Below are positions 1 through 7,593 of a DNA stretch of 59,377 nt, one piece after another. The first letter of the stretch is position 1, and every line of letters starts with the position of its first letter. Under the pieces are notes generated by a model. It was not told where the DNA came from, made no database searches, and saw nothing but the letters and a program-made list of their open reading frames with translations. Source of the stretch: Streptosporangium canum (lineage in GTDB: Bacteria > Actinomycetota > Actinomycetes > Streptosporangiales > Streptosporangiaceae); assembly GCF_900113865.1 (NCBI RefSeq), contig NZ_FOQY01000005.1, forward strand, positions 1 through 59,377, in the 5' to 3' direction. A program made the translations under genes and the position numbers.

Positions 1-44
1 AGAAGAACCATGGGATTACCTCACTTCTTGGGGGTGTGAACGGG

Positions 45-176
45 TTAGTGGCAGAGCAGGAGGCTGAGGTTGCTCGGCTTGTAGGACTCGCAGCCGAGAA
101 CGGTCAGCGTGCTGCCGCCACCGCCGCCGCCACCGCCGGTGGGGGCTTCCAGGGTCTGGAGGTCGAGAAGTACCAT
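45..176 (-). CDS. lanA: class III lanthipeptide precursor (SapB/AmfS-like LanA)
   Basis: This 43-residue ORF starts with ATG at 176, four bases after the stop codon of the LanKC gene, whose last codons supply a strong Shine-Dalgarno sequence (AAGGAGGT). The leader begins MVLLDLQTLE and contains the LxLQ helix that class III synthetases recognise. After the leader come eight consecutive glycines (residues 14-21). The core region (22-43) contains two S/T-x2-S/T-x3-C units, S22-T25-C29 and S35-S38-C42, which is the labionin/lanthionine pattern of SapB and AmfS. The second unit ends in SLLLC, as in RamS. The product should be a doubly ringed morphogenetic or surfactant peptide exported by an ABC transporter that would lie left of base 1. 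The glycine octamer in place of a normal leader-core junction is unusual. Family assignment is firm; the exact ring type is inferred. Confidence 0.88.
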   Translation of the reverse strand: MVLLDLQTLEAPTGGGGGGGGSTLTVLGCESYKPSNLSLLLCH

Positions 177-180
177 GTGC

Positions 181-2817
181 TTACACCTCCTTCAGTGGCT
201 CGTGGGAGCGGAGCCGCTCGGCGGATCCACGCACAGGCAATGCCATGGTCAGGGCGCCTGTGCCGCCGGGCGGCCCGGTAAAGGGGAGGAACACCGGCCG
301 GTCGTGCAGCGCGGTGCTCATCGCGAACAGGACTCCGGCCGTGCCGGTCGCGAAGTCCATGGAGAGCCGGAGCAGTTGGTCGCCGGGGAAGGCCAGCCCG
401 CCGCCGTAGGGCAGCGCATGCCAGCTCAGTCCGTGGATCTGCTCGGCCAGGTCGATGTCGGGATCGTGCGGCGCCGGTCCCAGGCCCGCGGCGAGGGCCG
501 CGATCATGCCGCTCCGGCCGGTGAACAGCCCCGGCTGGACGAAGTAGCGGCCCTCGGTGACGCGCCGGCAGCCGCTGAGCGCGGCGCGGAAGCCGTCGTC
601 GTCACGGTGGGCCAGGTAGCGGGAGAGGACCACGCCGATGCCCACGGAGCCCTCGTCCAGGTAGGGCAGCGTGCGCCAGCCCTGGCTGACCTGCAACGTG
701 CCGTCCTCGCCCGGGACGCAGCGCCGCAGGTCCTGCCGGAGCGCCACGGCGGCCAGGTCGAGCAGCGAGGCGTCGCCGGTCCGCTCGTAGGCGTGCAGGA
801 ACAGCAGGGCGGGACCGGAGGAGCCGTACATCAGCCCCGCGCGGGGATTGGCCCCTCCACTGGTCTCCGGCACGTCGTCGGGGCCGCCGAGCCTGTCGGC
901 GCAGAGATCGACGATCTGGAGCGCCAGGTTGGTGAACGCCTGCTCCCGCGTCGTTGCGCCCAGGTGGAGCAGGTTCAGCCCGACTCCCGCGAGCCCACCG
1001 AACAGGCCCGGTTCCAGCGACTCCCACTTCTCCCGCAGGCACAGCTCGACCGTGTCGAGCGCGTCCTGGCGGTGCCCGAGCAGGTCCAGGACGTAGGCCA
1101 CGCCGTGCAGGCCGTCGTAGAAGCCGATGCCCGTCCCCCGGGCGGGGGCCAGCGCCTTCCTGCGCAGCCAGTCCTCGTGCTCGGGGAAGCGGCCCAGCCC
1201 GGCCGCCTTCAGCGCGTAGAGCACGCCCGCCGCGCCGTAGGCGAGGTTGACGCCCCCGCCGGCCTGGAACTGGGCCACGTCGCCGGGGAAGAGCCGGTCC
1301 TCCCGGTCGGGGGTGGCGCTCGCCATGATCGCCCGGCACATCGCCTCTCTGGCCCGCGGCCAGCCGTCCCGGTCCAGCCGGGGGATCGGCCGCGCCGTCA
1401 CCGGGGCCGTCCCCATGATGGTCCGGACGGCCTCCTCGACCACCTCGGGCGGCACGGGGAAGGTCTCGGTGACGAGCCCGGCCAGGTGGACGACCTTGGC
1501 CCGGTCGAGCGGCAGCATGATCGTGAGCTGGGGGGCGAACAGTCCCAGGCAGAGGCAGGCCAGGGCGTAGACGTCGACGTCGACGCCCTGCCGGTCGGCC
1601 GGCGCGCCGAAGGCCGGGTGGGCGAGGGCGGCCCGGCCGCGGTCCGCGGCGAGGGTCGCGACCTCGTAGTCGATCAGGACCAGCCGCCCCTCGCCGGTGA
1701 GGAGGATGTTGTTGGGGTGCAGGTCGCCGAAGACCACTCCCCGCCCGTGCAGGGACTCGACCGCCTGCCGGACCTTGGGGAGCACGTCGAGCACCCACTC
1801 GGTGTATCCGGCGACGGTCTCCTGGTCGCAGCCGGCCCGGGTCAGCGGATATCTCTGCACGAGGAGCCGCTGCAGCGGATTGCCGTCGACGAACTCCTGG
1901 ACCAGGAAGTGGTGATCGCCGAGCGTGAAGTAGTCGAGCAGCGCCGGCACCGCGTCCAGCCCGGCCAGGCGCTCCAGCATGTCCCGTTCGTGTGCCAGCC
2001 GCGTCACCGCGTCCCGGTCGGCGGCGTCGAGCCCGGCGTGCGGGCGCGCCTCCTTCAGCACCACCCGTTCGTCGGTGCGCAGGTCCCGGCCGAGATATAC
2101 GCCCCCGCCGTTGGAGAACTGGATGACGCTCTCGATGGTGTACGGCAGGTCGTTGGTCGTGACCGCGTTGCGGGCGGCCAGATGAGGCTCCAGGAACCCC
2201 GGGAGCGTCACCCAGGCCGGCAGGTGAAAGGCCGCTCCACGCGTGTCGGGGACCAGCCGTCCCTCGCCGTCCTCGACGGCGAGGACCAGCTCGCCGTTGC
2301 CGCCCAGGCAGCGCCGCGGCGTGAAGCCGCCGTAGCGCACGTAGAGGGGGCCCTCGCCGTAGCGGAGGTCGCTGAGGATGTAGGGGCCGCTGACGCCGCG
2401 GAGCAGCTCGTCGAGCTCCTTCAGCGTGAGTTCGAGCTGCCCCTCGTCCAGCGGGTAGATCGTCACGAGCTTGCCGCTGGACCCGCGGGCCGCCGCCTTG
2501 GAGTTCAGCATCGTCATGACCGGCCGGTTGCGCAGGAACTTGAACGCGATCCCGCGGGGCACGCAGTAGTCCCAGACGGCTTCCATGGCCCGCTCGGCGT
2601 CATCCAGGCACGCCGAGACGTGGATCTTCCAGCCCTGTGCCGGCGTCCGGGTGGCGAGGGGCGCGTAGTGCATCCACGTGTCGGTCGCCTCGTGCTCCCA
2701 GCCGTCCGGGACATCCCTGGCGACGAGTGCGAAATCGGGGTGATCGCCCCGGCGGCCGTCAAGGGTGTCGTAAAAGAGCCGGTCCGCGAGGCAATAAAGC
2801 TCATACTGGTCATTCAC
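181..2817 (-). CDS. lanKC: class III lanthipeptide synthetase (LanKC, RamC/AmfT-like)
   Basis: This 878-residue protein has the three-part layout of LanKC enzymes. An N-terminal phospho-Ser/Thr lyase region covers about residues 1-200. A Ser/Thr kinase domain covers about 215-480, with a glycine-rich loop near 236 (NGGGVYLGRD), a catalytic loop near 365 (GDLHPNNIL) and a metal-binding IDYE. A C-terminal LanC-like cyclase runs from about 520. The cyclase shows GxxG repeats (GLFGGLAGVG, TGRSGM, FATGTAGV), but I see none of the Cys/Cys/His zinc ligands, which places it in class III rather than class IV. The enzyme phosphorylates and dehydrates Ser/Thr of the precursor and forms (methyl)lanthionine or labionin rings. 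It is co-directional with the precursor gene directly downstream. ATG start at 2817, with GGGAG nine bases upstream. Confidence 0.93.
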   Translation of the reverse strand: MNDQYELYCLADRLFYDTLDGRRGDHPDFALVARDVPDGWEHEATDTWMHYAPLATRTPAQGWKIHVSACLDDAERAMEAVWDYCVPRGIAFKFLRNRPVMTMLNSKAAARGSSGKLVTIYPLDEGQLELTLKELDELLRGVSGPYILSDLRYGEGPLYVRYGGFTPRRCLGGNGELVLAVEDGEGRLVPDTRGAAFHLPAWVTLPGFLEPHLAARNAVTTNDLPYTIESVIQFSNGGGVYLGRDLRTDERVVLKEARPHAGLDAADRDAVTRLAHERDMLERLAGLDAVPALLDYFTLGDHHFLVQEFVDGNPLQRLLVQRYPLTRAGCDQETVAGYTEWVLDVLPKVRQAVESLHGRGVVFGDLHPNNILLTGEGRLVLIDYEVATLAADRGRAALAHPAFGAPADRQGVDVDVYALACLCLGLFAPQLTIMLPLDRAKVVHLAGLVTETFPVPPEVVEEAVRTIMGTAPVTARPIPRLDRDGWPRAREAMCRAIMASATPDREDRLFPGDVAQFQAGGGVNLAYGAAGVLYALKAAGLGRFPEHEDWLRRKALAPARGTGIGFYDGLHGVAYVLDLLGHRQDALDTVELCLREKWESLEPGLFGGLAGVGLNLLHLGATTREQAFTNLALQIVDLCADRLGGPDDVPETSGGANPRAGLMYGSSGPALLFLHAYERTGDASLLDLAAVALRQDLRRCVPGEDGTLQVSQGWRTLPYLDEGSVGIGVVLSRYLAHRDDDGFRAALSGCRRVTEGRYFVQPGLFTGRSGMIAALAAGLGPAPHDPDIDLAEQIHGLSWHALPYGGGLAFPGDQLLRLSMDFATGTAGVLFAMSTALHDRPVFLPFTGPPGGTGALTMALPVRGSAERLRSHEPLKEV

Positions 2818-2964
2818 GGCAATCTCCCTGCTGTCTTCCAGAAGAGAGAATTACGGATAACCCGAGAAATCACCAGTTACAAACTCAACTACTCATACAT
2901 GCGAACTTCACAGGTCTAATCATGAGCATGTGCGCCACCTGGGCTTTCGCCTTAAAAATGAAAC
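2818..2964 (-). promoter_or_regulatory. AT-rich intergenic region upstream of lanKC
   Basis: These 147 bp are much richer in A and T than the surrounding DNA and separate the kinase gene from lanKC. They are the obvious place for the lanKC-lanA promoter and for the binding site of a RamR/AmfR-type regulator. I could not fix one -35/-10 pair with confidence. Confidence 0.45.
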
Positions 2965-3660
2965 TTATTCGGAAAATTTTCGCGGCACCTCGGCGATCAG
3001 GGTGAACCAGCCGCCCTCGCCGGCGGTCGCGCGCACCGTGCCCCCGAGCCGGGCCGCCCGGTCGCGGAGATTGCCCAGGCCGTCGCCGGCGGACGGCAGG
3101 GGGGCCCGCCCGGGGGCGCCGTCGTTGGCGACGGTCAGCCGCAGCAGGCCGTCGCGCTCGGCCAGCTCGATCACGCAGGTCCTGACCGCGCTGTGCCGCA
3201 GCATGTTCGTGACGCCCTCGCGGACCACGGTCCCCAGTGCGGCGCTCACCTCCCGGGACAGCCCGGCGGCCTCCATCCGGACCGTGCAGGCGGCCCCGAA
3301 GCTCGTGAGAAGGGCCTGGGCGCGCATGCTCTCGCCGTGCAGGGACAGGTGCCGGTGTGCCTTGGAGGCGTCGCGCACCGCGTGCGCGGCGTGCCGTACG
3401 GCCTGGAGCGCCTCGCCCAGATCCCCGCGCAGGCGCGCGTCGCCCGCCGCCCGCCGGTAGGCCAGCTCGCTCTTGATGGAGGCCAGCCAGAGCCAGTGCC
3501 CCACGAGGTCGTGCACGTCGCGGGCGAACTCCTCGTGCGCGCGGGTGACGGCCCTCTCCTGCTCGGCGCGCAACCGTCTGATCCGCAGCGCCAGGGTGAC
3601 GGTTACGCCCAGTGAGATCAGGACGATCCCGGCTATGGCGACATATAGCTGGGGTGGCAT
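2965..3660 (-). CDS. short membrane sensor histidine kinase, NarL/HisKA_3 family
   Basis: The 231-residue protein has one N-terminal membrane helix (about residues 5-27), a short linker, and a HisKA_3 dimerisation helix with phospho-acceptor H50 in the motif RDVHDLVGH. It ends in an HATPase_c domain with an N-box (EGVTNMLRHS) and a G-box (GDGLGNLRDRAARLGG). It has no extracellular sensor domain, so it probably senses the membrane or works with a partner. Kinases of this family act with LuxR/NarL-type response regulators, and RamR/AmfR, the activators of SapB-type loci, are of that type. No response regulator gene is in the window. Its position directly upstream of lanKC on the same strand suggests a role in controlling the lanthipeptide locus, which is inference. 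Confidence 0.82.
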   Translation of the reverse strand: MPPQLYVAIAGIVLISLGVTVTLALRIRRLRAEQERAVTRAHEEFARDVHDLVGHWLWLASIKSELAYRRAAGDARLRGDLGEALQAVRHAAHAVRDASKAHRHLSLHGESMRAQALLTSFGAACTVRMEAAGLSREVSAALGTVVREGVTNMLRHSAVRTCVIELAERDGLLRLTVANDGAPGRAPLPSAGDGLGNLRDRAARLGGTVRATAGEGGWFTLIAEVPRKFSE

Positions 3661-3888
3661 CGACCGACTCTCACTAGAAGGACGGCATACCTGGACATAA
3701 ACTCAAGAAATCGTTTAACTGTCAATGAAAAAGAACAATACTCTGCGGTAGAGAGGTGATCGCGAAAAATGGTGCCACCGTTCATCCATAACGTGTTGTT
3801 ATAACCCGTCCGGAGATCAGTGGCAGGCGAGGAACCTCGGCTCCGTCCGGCGATCAGAGGAGGGCGAGGAGCCCCGGCCGCCCGGCGA
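3661..3888. other. host intergenic region without a gene
   Basis: These 228 bp contain no convincing reading frame. The part near 3690-3800 is AT-rich and probably holds the minus-strand promoter of the sensor kinase gene. Near the M50-like gene, two imperfect copies of CCGGCGATCAG followed by a GGCGAG block lie at about 3847-3869 and 3883-3904. Confidence 0.5.
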
Positions 3889-4387
3889 TCAGGGGAAGGC
3901 GAGCGGCAACGGGACGAGCAGGTAGGCCCCGCCGAGCAGGGCGGCACCCGCCACCAGCAGGAACAGCAGCACCCAGAACCCGCCGGGCAGGAAGGTCAGC
4001 CGGGCGAGCTGGTCGGCGTCGGAACCCGGGGCGTGGCCGTGCCGCCGCTTGCGCTGCAGCTCCACGATCGGCCGGACACCGCCGAACAGCAGGAACCAGA
4101 CGGCCAGATAGGCGAGGACGGCGTCCACGTCGGGCGGGGCGTACCAGGTGAGGGCGGCTGTCGCCCCGCCGGTGGCCACCAGGCTGACCACGCCGAACAG
4201 ATTGCGGATCAGCAGCAGCATGCAGAGCAGCAGCGCGATCACGATCGTGATCAGGATCGCCACGTAGCCGGCGGAGGTCAGCCACGCCCCGCCGAGTCCC
4301 AGCAGGGACGGGGCGACGTATCCGGCCGCGGCGGTCAGGATCATTCCCGGGCCGGTGGGCCTGCCCCGGGTCAGGGTGACGCCCGAG
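3889..4387 (-). pseudogene. 3' part of an M50-like membrane metallopeptidase gene, interrupted by the phage at its 5' side
   Basis: The host frame enters from the phage junction at 4387/4388, where it reads SDTSGVTLTRGRPTGPG, and continues through four or five hydrophobic helices (AAAGYVAPSLLGLGG, then VAILITIVIALLLCMLLLI and others) to the stop codon at 3889. The segment SDTSGVT, then TRGRP, GPG and AGYxAPSLLGLGGA matches what I know of the M50-like zinc peptidases of actinobacteria, in which the HExxH motif lies N-terminal to it. That part is absent here and should lie beyond the far side of the phage. Upstream of 4387 the frame runs by chance into phage DNA as far as 4557, but that stretch is not peptidase-like. 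The family call rests on pattern recognition and is moderately sure; the truncation is clear. Confidence 0.68.
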
Positions 4388-4402
4388 GTGTCGGATGTTA
4401 GG
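4378..4402. other. attL: attL, phage-host junction (serine integrase)
   Basis: Host sequence ends in GACGCCCGAG and phage sequence begins with GT at 4388-4389, followed by GTCGGATG. At the other end of the phage the same GT is flanked by TCCGAC on the left and GTCGGA on the right, a perfect 6-bp dyad around the non-palindromic dinucleotide. This is the usual centre of a serine integrase attP. The host arm here (CCCGAG) replaces the TCCGAC arm. Crossover at GT is inferred from this symmetry and from the fact that the 95-bp end repeat begins exactly there. Confidence 0.75.
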
Positions 4403-4482
4403 GATTCCAAACGATCAAGGGTGGGCGGCTGAGGGCGGGAACGCGCTGGCGGGTGGCGATGTTGACAGCCAAATAGGAGCTT
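4388..4482 (+). repeat. 95-bp direct repeat, left copy
   Basis: Bases 4388-4482 are identical to 59283-59377, the last 95 bases of the window. The repeat starts at the proposed GT crossover dinucleotide and extends into the first phage promoter and operator motif, so it consists of phage left-arm sequence rather than a short attachment core. Confidence 0.95.
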
Positions 4483-4490
4483 GGTAGCTT
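4462..4490 (+). promoter_or_regulatory. early promoter P1 with operator in the spacer
   Basis: TTGACA (4462-4467), a 17-bp spacer and TAGCTT (4485-4490) form a good sigma-70 promoter. The spacer holds a divergent copy of the dispersed motif (AAATAGGAGCTTGG). Confidence 0.75.
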
Positions 4491-4505
4491 GTGGAGAGGG
4501 GCAGC

Positions 4506-4527
4506 GAGGGCCGGTGAATCGGCCCTC
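4506..4527 (+). terminator. hairpin just downstream of P1 (possible attenuator)
   Basis: GAGGGCCG and CGGCCCTC pair across a six-base loop, about 10 bases after the expected start of the P1 transcript. There is no T-run, so it may be a stabilising or attenuating leader hairpin rather than a full terminator. Confidence 0.5.
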
Positions 4528-4572
4528 AACGCTCCAGTCTGGGGCTAGCAAGACCATCTCCGGGCGGCCAGG

Positions 4573-4601
4573 TTGACACCCTCACAAGAGGTTGGTAACT
4601 T
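4573..4601 (+). promoter_or_regulatory. early promoter P2 with operator in the spacer
   Basis: TTGACA (4573-4578), a 17-bp spacer and TAACTT (4596-4601). The spacer contains ACAAGAGGTTGG, the core of the dispersed operator-like motif, so a bound repressor would cover the RNA polymerase site. Confidence 0.8.
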
Positions 4602-4620
4602 GGGAAGAGCAAGACGCCGA

Positions 4621-4640
4621 GGGGCCGGTAAAACGGCCCC
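4621..4640 (+). terminator. hairpin just downstream of P2 (possible attenuator)
   Basis: GGGGCCG and CGGCCCC enclose the loop GTAAAA. Position and design match the hairpin behind P1, so promoter and hairpin seem to have been duplicated as a unit. There is no T-run. Confidence 0.5.
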
Positions 4641-4652
4641 GAAGCACATAAG

Positions 4653-4681
4653 TTGCCAGTCAAACAAGAGGCTGGTAACTT
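4653..4681 (+). promoter_or_regulatory. early promoter P3 with operator in the spacer
   Basis: TTGCCA (4653-4658), a 17-bp spacer and TAACTT (4676-4681). The spacer contains AAACAAGAGGCTGG, close to the consensus operator motif. P1, P2 and P3 lie 111 and 80 bp apart and all point toward the repressor and replication genes. Confidence 0.75.
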
Positions 4682-4690
4682 AGAAATAGC

Positions 4691-5155
4691 GCACCACCGC
4701 TGAACGGCTCCAAAGGCCAGGAGGCAGAGTGGAGACGCGCTAGTAACTTGACAATCTATGGGCACCGTCGCCAGAAGAACGGTCCGGGGCAGGTAGCTGT
4801 TGCTGAAAGGCACAGATCCTAGCCTCGTGAGGTGGAGATATAAAGACGGCTGTCATTCGCCGCGCCCCAGTCATAAGGTTCCGTGAAACGACCGAAAACC
4901 GTGGGCCCGATCTTCGGGCAACACCGGCTCTGGGTTGGGACCTGTCGTCATTTCGACGCACCCCAAGCGCACGGGCGGACCTCACAAAGATCCTTATGTA
5001 CCGTGCGTTTGGAAGTCTGCCGAAACCCCCCGACAGAACTTAAGAGAGATCTACTTGCGGTCTACCTTTGGTTTACCCAGCAGACCCGTGCGACTACCGA
5101 TGAGCAAGGAGTACCATCCTGTAGGTGCGCATACACTGCCAAGGATGTGACCCAA
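4691..5155 (+). other. long leader region, no convincing gene
   Basis: About 465 bp between the early promoters and the repressor gene. Open frames exist (for example from GTG 4883 in the repressor frame), but their residue composition is not protein-like and no start has a good ribosome site. A degenerate fourth motif copy (CTAGTAACTT) lies at 4739-4748, and a TATAAA that could be a -10 box lies near 4840. Separate repressor promoters may be here but cannot be fixed by eye. Confidence 0.5.
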
Positions 5156-5581
5156 ATGGTTAACCAGCGCATTGATTCCCTTGAGCTTCGACGACTCGTA
5201 GAAGCAGGTAGGACGTACAGGGAGATCGCAACACATTTCAATGTCTCTGTTAGTGGCGTTCAGCAAGCTGTTGAACGCATCGGATTACAAAAGAAAACTC
5301 TTTCGCACAAGAAGTTCTTACCATGGACTCTAGCGAAAGAGCATGGGCATTCCGGTCCCGCTACTTCCTTGCGAAACTTGTCCAAAGTTGCACAAGGGCA
5401 GCAAGTTCCCATCGCCAAGCTGAACACGGCCCTTCGTTGGGCCTACCGGCTACACGACGGGGATATGGACATCGACTACACCCCGGAGGACGGTTTCTTC
5501 GAGAAACCAGCCTCTGACCCCTGGCACATACGCATGGTCCTTGAGGACGTGCAGCGTGCCGTCGATGGAGACGACGAATAG
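5156..5581 (+). CDS. immunity repressor, L5/Bxb1 (cluster A) type
   Basis: The 141-residue protein starts at ATG 5156 behind AAGGA. The N-terminal part is a helix-turn-helix (LVEAGRTYREIATHFNVSVSGVQQAVERIG, about residues 12-41). The C-terminal part has the pattern LPWTL-x2-EH, then LRNL, then Y-x-PEDGFFE, which I recognise from repressors of L5-like actinobacteriophages. Those repressors bind asymmetric operator and stoperator sites spread over the genome, block early transcription and maintain lysogeny. The operator-like motif seen here in P1-P3 and at many short intergenic sites fits this role. The gene sits directly downstream of those promoters, so it is probably autoregulated. A strong terminator follows. 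Confidence 0.75.
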   Translation: MVNQRIDSLELRRLVEAGRTYREIATHFNVSVSGVQQAVERIGLQKKTLSHKKFLPWTLAKEHGHSGPATSLRNLSKVAQGQQVPIAKLNTALRWAYRLHDGDMDIDYTPEDGFFEKPASDPWHIRMVLEDVQRAVDGDDE

Positions 5582-5585
5582 AACG

Positions 5586-5616
5586 GGTGGCCCCTTGGCT
5601 TAGGGGCCACCTTTTC
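5586..5616 (+). terminator. rho-independent terminator after the repressor gene
   Basis: GGTGGCCCC and GGGGCCACC form a perfect 9-bp stem around an 8-base loop, followed by TTTTCT. It ends the repressor transcript and should insulate the genes behind it. Confidence 0.9.
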
Positions 5617-5624
5617 TATCACCT

Positions 5625-5643
5625 CATATAGTAGATTGGTAAC
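5625..5643 (+). repeat. operator-like motif copy before the 5647 gene
   Basis: TAGTAGATTGGTAAC ends three bases before the ATG at 5647. It matches the right half of the dispersed motif and lacks a normal purine-rich ribosome site, so its conservation here suggests protein binding. Confidence 0.6.
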
Positions 5644-5646
5644 ACC

Positions 5647-5892
5647 ATGAAGCTGGGACCGCTGGACCTCATTGCTGAACTCAACGCCCCCGAGGTCCTC
5701 TACAGCAACCACGGCCTCATGATCGTCTGCACTGGCGGACGGGACGGCAATCTCTACGAGATCCTGCCCAACGCAGGAGCGACAGTCGCCGACCTTCAGG
5801 ACGGGATTGCGCACCTGCCGCAGGGCGCACTGCTCCGTGACGCCTTCAACGACGAAGGTGAGATCTGCATCAACTTCTGGAAGGCAGCCTAA
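5647..5892 (+). CDS. small phage protein of unknown function
   Basis: An 81-residue protein (MKLGPLDLIAELNAP...) with an ATG start at 5647 between the repressor terminator and the exonuclease gene. It is mildly acidic, with no membrane segment, cysteine motif or recognisable domain. The position next to the repressor suggests an early regulatory or host-takeover role, but nothing in the sequence shows this. Confidence 0.7.
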   Translation: MKLGPLDLIAELNAPEVLYSNHGLMIVCTGGRDGNLYEILPNAGATVADLQDGIAHLPQGALLRDAFNDEGEICINFWKAA

Positions 5893-5907
5893 CTTTTTTC
5901 ATGACCG

Positions 5908-5926
5908 CAAACAAGAGTTTGGAAAC
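5908..5926 (+). repeat. operator-like motif copy before the exonuclease gene
   Basis: CAAACAAGAGTTTGGAAAC lies seven bases before the TTG start at 5933. Its AAGAG can serve as the ribosome site. Confidence 0.65.
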
Positions 5927-5932
5927 GGTCTA

Positions 5933-6715
5933 TTGAGCCGACGAACATCAGTATCGAGACTCACATCCATCGCCCGCTGCGGCACGGCCTTCGAGCTGGA
6001 GCGCATCGAGCGCCTCCCCGCCCTGCCGGCCGGATGGACCATCCAGGGCATCGGCGTCCACGACGCAGCCGATGGCTGGGAGAAGTCCGGCCGGACGATG
6101 ACCGTACAAGCCGCCCAGGAGATCTTCAAGACCACCTGGCGCGAGGAGATCGCCAAGGCCGACCAGCGGTTCCCCGACCGGGACCGCTGGCTCGTCGGAG
6201 GTCGTAAGAAGGTCCAAAACGACCTGATCGACCGCTACGAAGGCGGCCAGCAGCAGATCGCCGACTACATCCGCTACAACCTGGAAGACGACCAGTGGCG
6301 GCCCTACACGATGCCTGACGGCACCGTGGCCGCCGAAGTCGGCTTCGAGGTCGAGTTCGCAGGCGTCATCGTCCGGGGCTACATCGACCTGCTCATGGAG
6401 CACATCGAGACCGGAGAGTTGCGCGTCCGCGACATCAAGACCGGCAGCAAGATCCCCGACGTGCCGTTCCAGCTCATCGTCTACGCCATGGCGGTCAACG
6501 ACGTCATCGGCGCGCAGGTGGAGTGGGGCGAGTACTTCATGACCCGCGACGGCAAGCCCACTGTGCCCATCGACCTCACCAAGCTGGACCACGAGTGGAT
6601 CAGGACGTGGTTCCTCCGCCAGGTGCAGATCGAGGAACAGCGCCTCTTCCTGCCCAACTCCGGCGATGCCTGCCGCACCTGCGGCGTCATCATCCACTGC
6701 CCCCTGAAGAAGTAG
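5933..6715 (+). CDS. Cas4-like / RecB-family exonuclease (PD-(D/E)XK)
   Basis: I place the start at TTG 5933, directly behind a motif copy, because an earlier in-frame start would overlap the upstream gene. This gives 260 residues. An early cysteine ([11 protein letters not shown], near residue 16) and a C-terminal cluster (C-x2-C...C near residues 248-256) could hold an iron-sulphur cluster as in Cas4 and AddB. The nuclease core is visible as RGYIDLLM followed by VRDIKTGS, the D...(D)xK signature. L5-like phages carry a Cas4-family exonuclease near the repressor, and this is the equivalent position. Likely role: DNA end processing in phage recombination or replication. Confidence 0.82.
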   Translation: MSRRTSVSRLTSIARCGTAFELERIERLPALPAGWTIQGIGVHDAADGWEKSGRTMTVQAAQEIFKTTWREEIAKADQRFPDRDRWLVGGRKKVQNDLIDRYEGGQQQIADYIRYNLEDDQWRPYTMPDGTVAAEVGFEVEFAGVIVRGYIDLLMEHIETGELRVRDIKTGSKIPDVPFQLIVYAMAVNDVIGAQVEWGEYFMTRDGKPTVPIDLTKLDHEWIRTWFLRQVQIEEQRLFLPNSGDACRTCGVIIHCPLKK

Positions 6716-6723
6716 GAGAGCCC

Positions 6724-7593
6724 TTGAACGATCTCGCCTCCGTGAACACCAGCCCCTTCGACGCCATCCGTCGCGTGGACGATCGCGGCGAGTACTGGAC
6801 CGGCCGCGACTTCTGCACGATGGTCAACTACGCAACGTGGCAGATGTTCGAGAAGTCCATCGCCCGAGCCATCAGGGCCATTGACAACGCCATGGGTGCA
6901 GGCGCAGGTCAGGGCATGATTAATCGACAGATTAACCATGTCGCTCGTGGCTTCGGTGGCACGCAGGAGCAGGTGGACTACCGCCTCACCCGCTACGGGG
7001 CGTACATGGTCGCCATGAACGGCGACCCGAGTAAGCCCGAGATCGCAGCCGCCCAGAACTACTTCGCGGTCCAGACCCGCAAGCAGGAAGTCCAGGACGA
7101 GGTAGACCTGTCCGACCCCCTGGCCGCTCTGGAGCGTGAGACGGACCGCACCAGGCGGGCCATCGAGATCGCCAAGGCCGAACGGCAGCGCGCGGAGATT
7201 GAAGCCTCCCGCGCCGACTACGCCGAGACCAGGGTGGCCGCGCTGGAGCCGGCCGCCGACGCCTGGGAGGTCCTGGCCAACACTGAGCGGGACTACTCGG
7301 CGCGCGAGGCCAGCTACATCCTCAACCGGGACAGCGCCATCGACATCGGCAGCGTCCGGCTGTTCCGCAAGCTGCGAGAGCTGAAGGTGATCGACCAGAA
7401 GAACGTGCCGTACGCCAACCACACCAATCACGTCCGCCTGCGACTTACTTCTTACTTCCACCCCAGGAGCGGAGAGGACATGGCCGGCACCCCCCAGGTC
7501 CGGATCACCGTCCTGGGGCTGAAGTGGCTGCACAAGCAGCTCGGCGGCGTGGACAAGTTCGACCCCTCGTGGGTGGCCAATGCTGCTGCTTAG
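6724..7593 (+). CDS. phage antirepressor (DinD/BRO-like N-terminus, KilAC C-terminus)
   Basis: The TTG start at 6724 has AGGAGA six bases upstream and gives 289 residues. The N-terminal part (about 1-120; [20 protein letters not shown], then [20 protein letters not shown]) resembles the DinD/BRO-N module. A charged coiled coil follows (about 140-165). The last 110 residues have the KilAC/ANT pattern ([24 protein letters not shown], then [13 protein letters not shown]), a DNA-binding antirepressor domain. Such proteins counteract the phage repressor or reprogram early transcription. It overlaps the next gene by 14 bp, so the two are translationally coupled. Confidence 0.8.
   Translation: MNDLASVNTSPFDAIRRVDDRGEYWTGRDFCTMVNYATWQMFEKSIARAIRAIDNAMGAGAGQGMINRQINHVARGFGGTQEQVDYRLTRYGAYMVAMNGDPSKPEIAAAQNYFAVQTRKQEVQDEVDLSDPLAALERETDRTRRAIEIAKAERQRAEIEASRADYAETRVAALEPAADAWEVLANTERDYSAREASYILNRDSAIDIGSVRLFRKLRELKVIDQKNVPYANHTNHVRLRLTSYFHPRSGEDMAGTPQVRITVLGLKWLHKQLGGVDKFDPSWVANAAA

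Noticed and set aside
109..2919. Very long plus-strand open frame opposite the LanKC gene
   Set aside because: High-GC antisense frame. The minus strand has clear kinase, lyase and cyclase motifs and a proper start.
4388..4482. 95-bp repeat as an ordinary attachment-site core
   Set aside because: Too long for a serine integrase, begins exactly at the crossover dinucleotide and consists of phage promoter sequence; an attP or overlap explanation fits better.
4883..5155. N-terminal extension of the repressor frame and a second frame at 4935-5150
   Set aside because: Residue composition is not protein-like and there is no ribosome site; ATG 5156 gives the normal repressor length.
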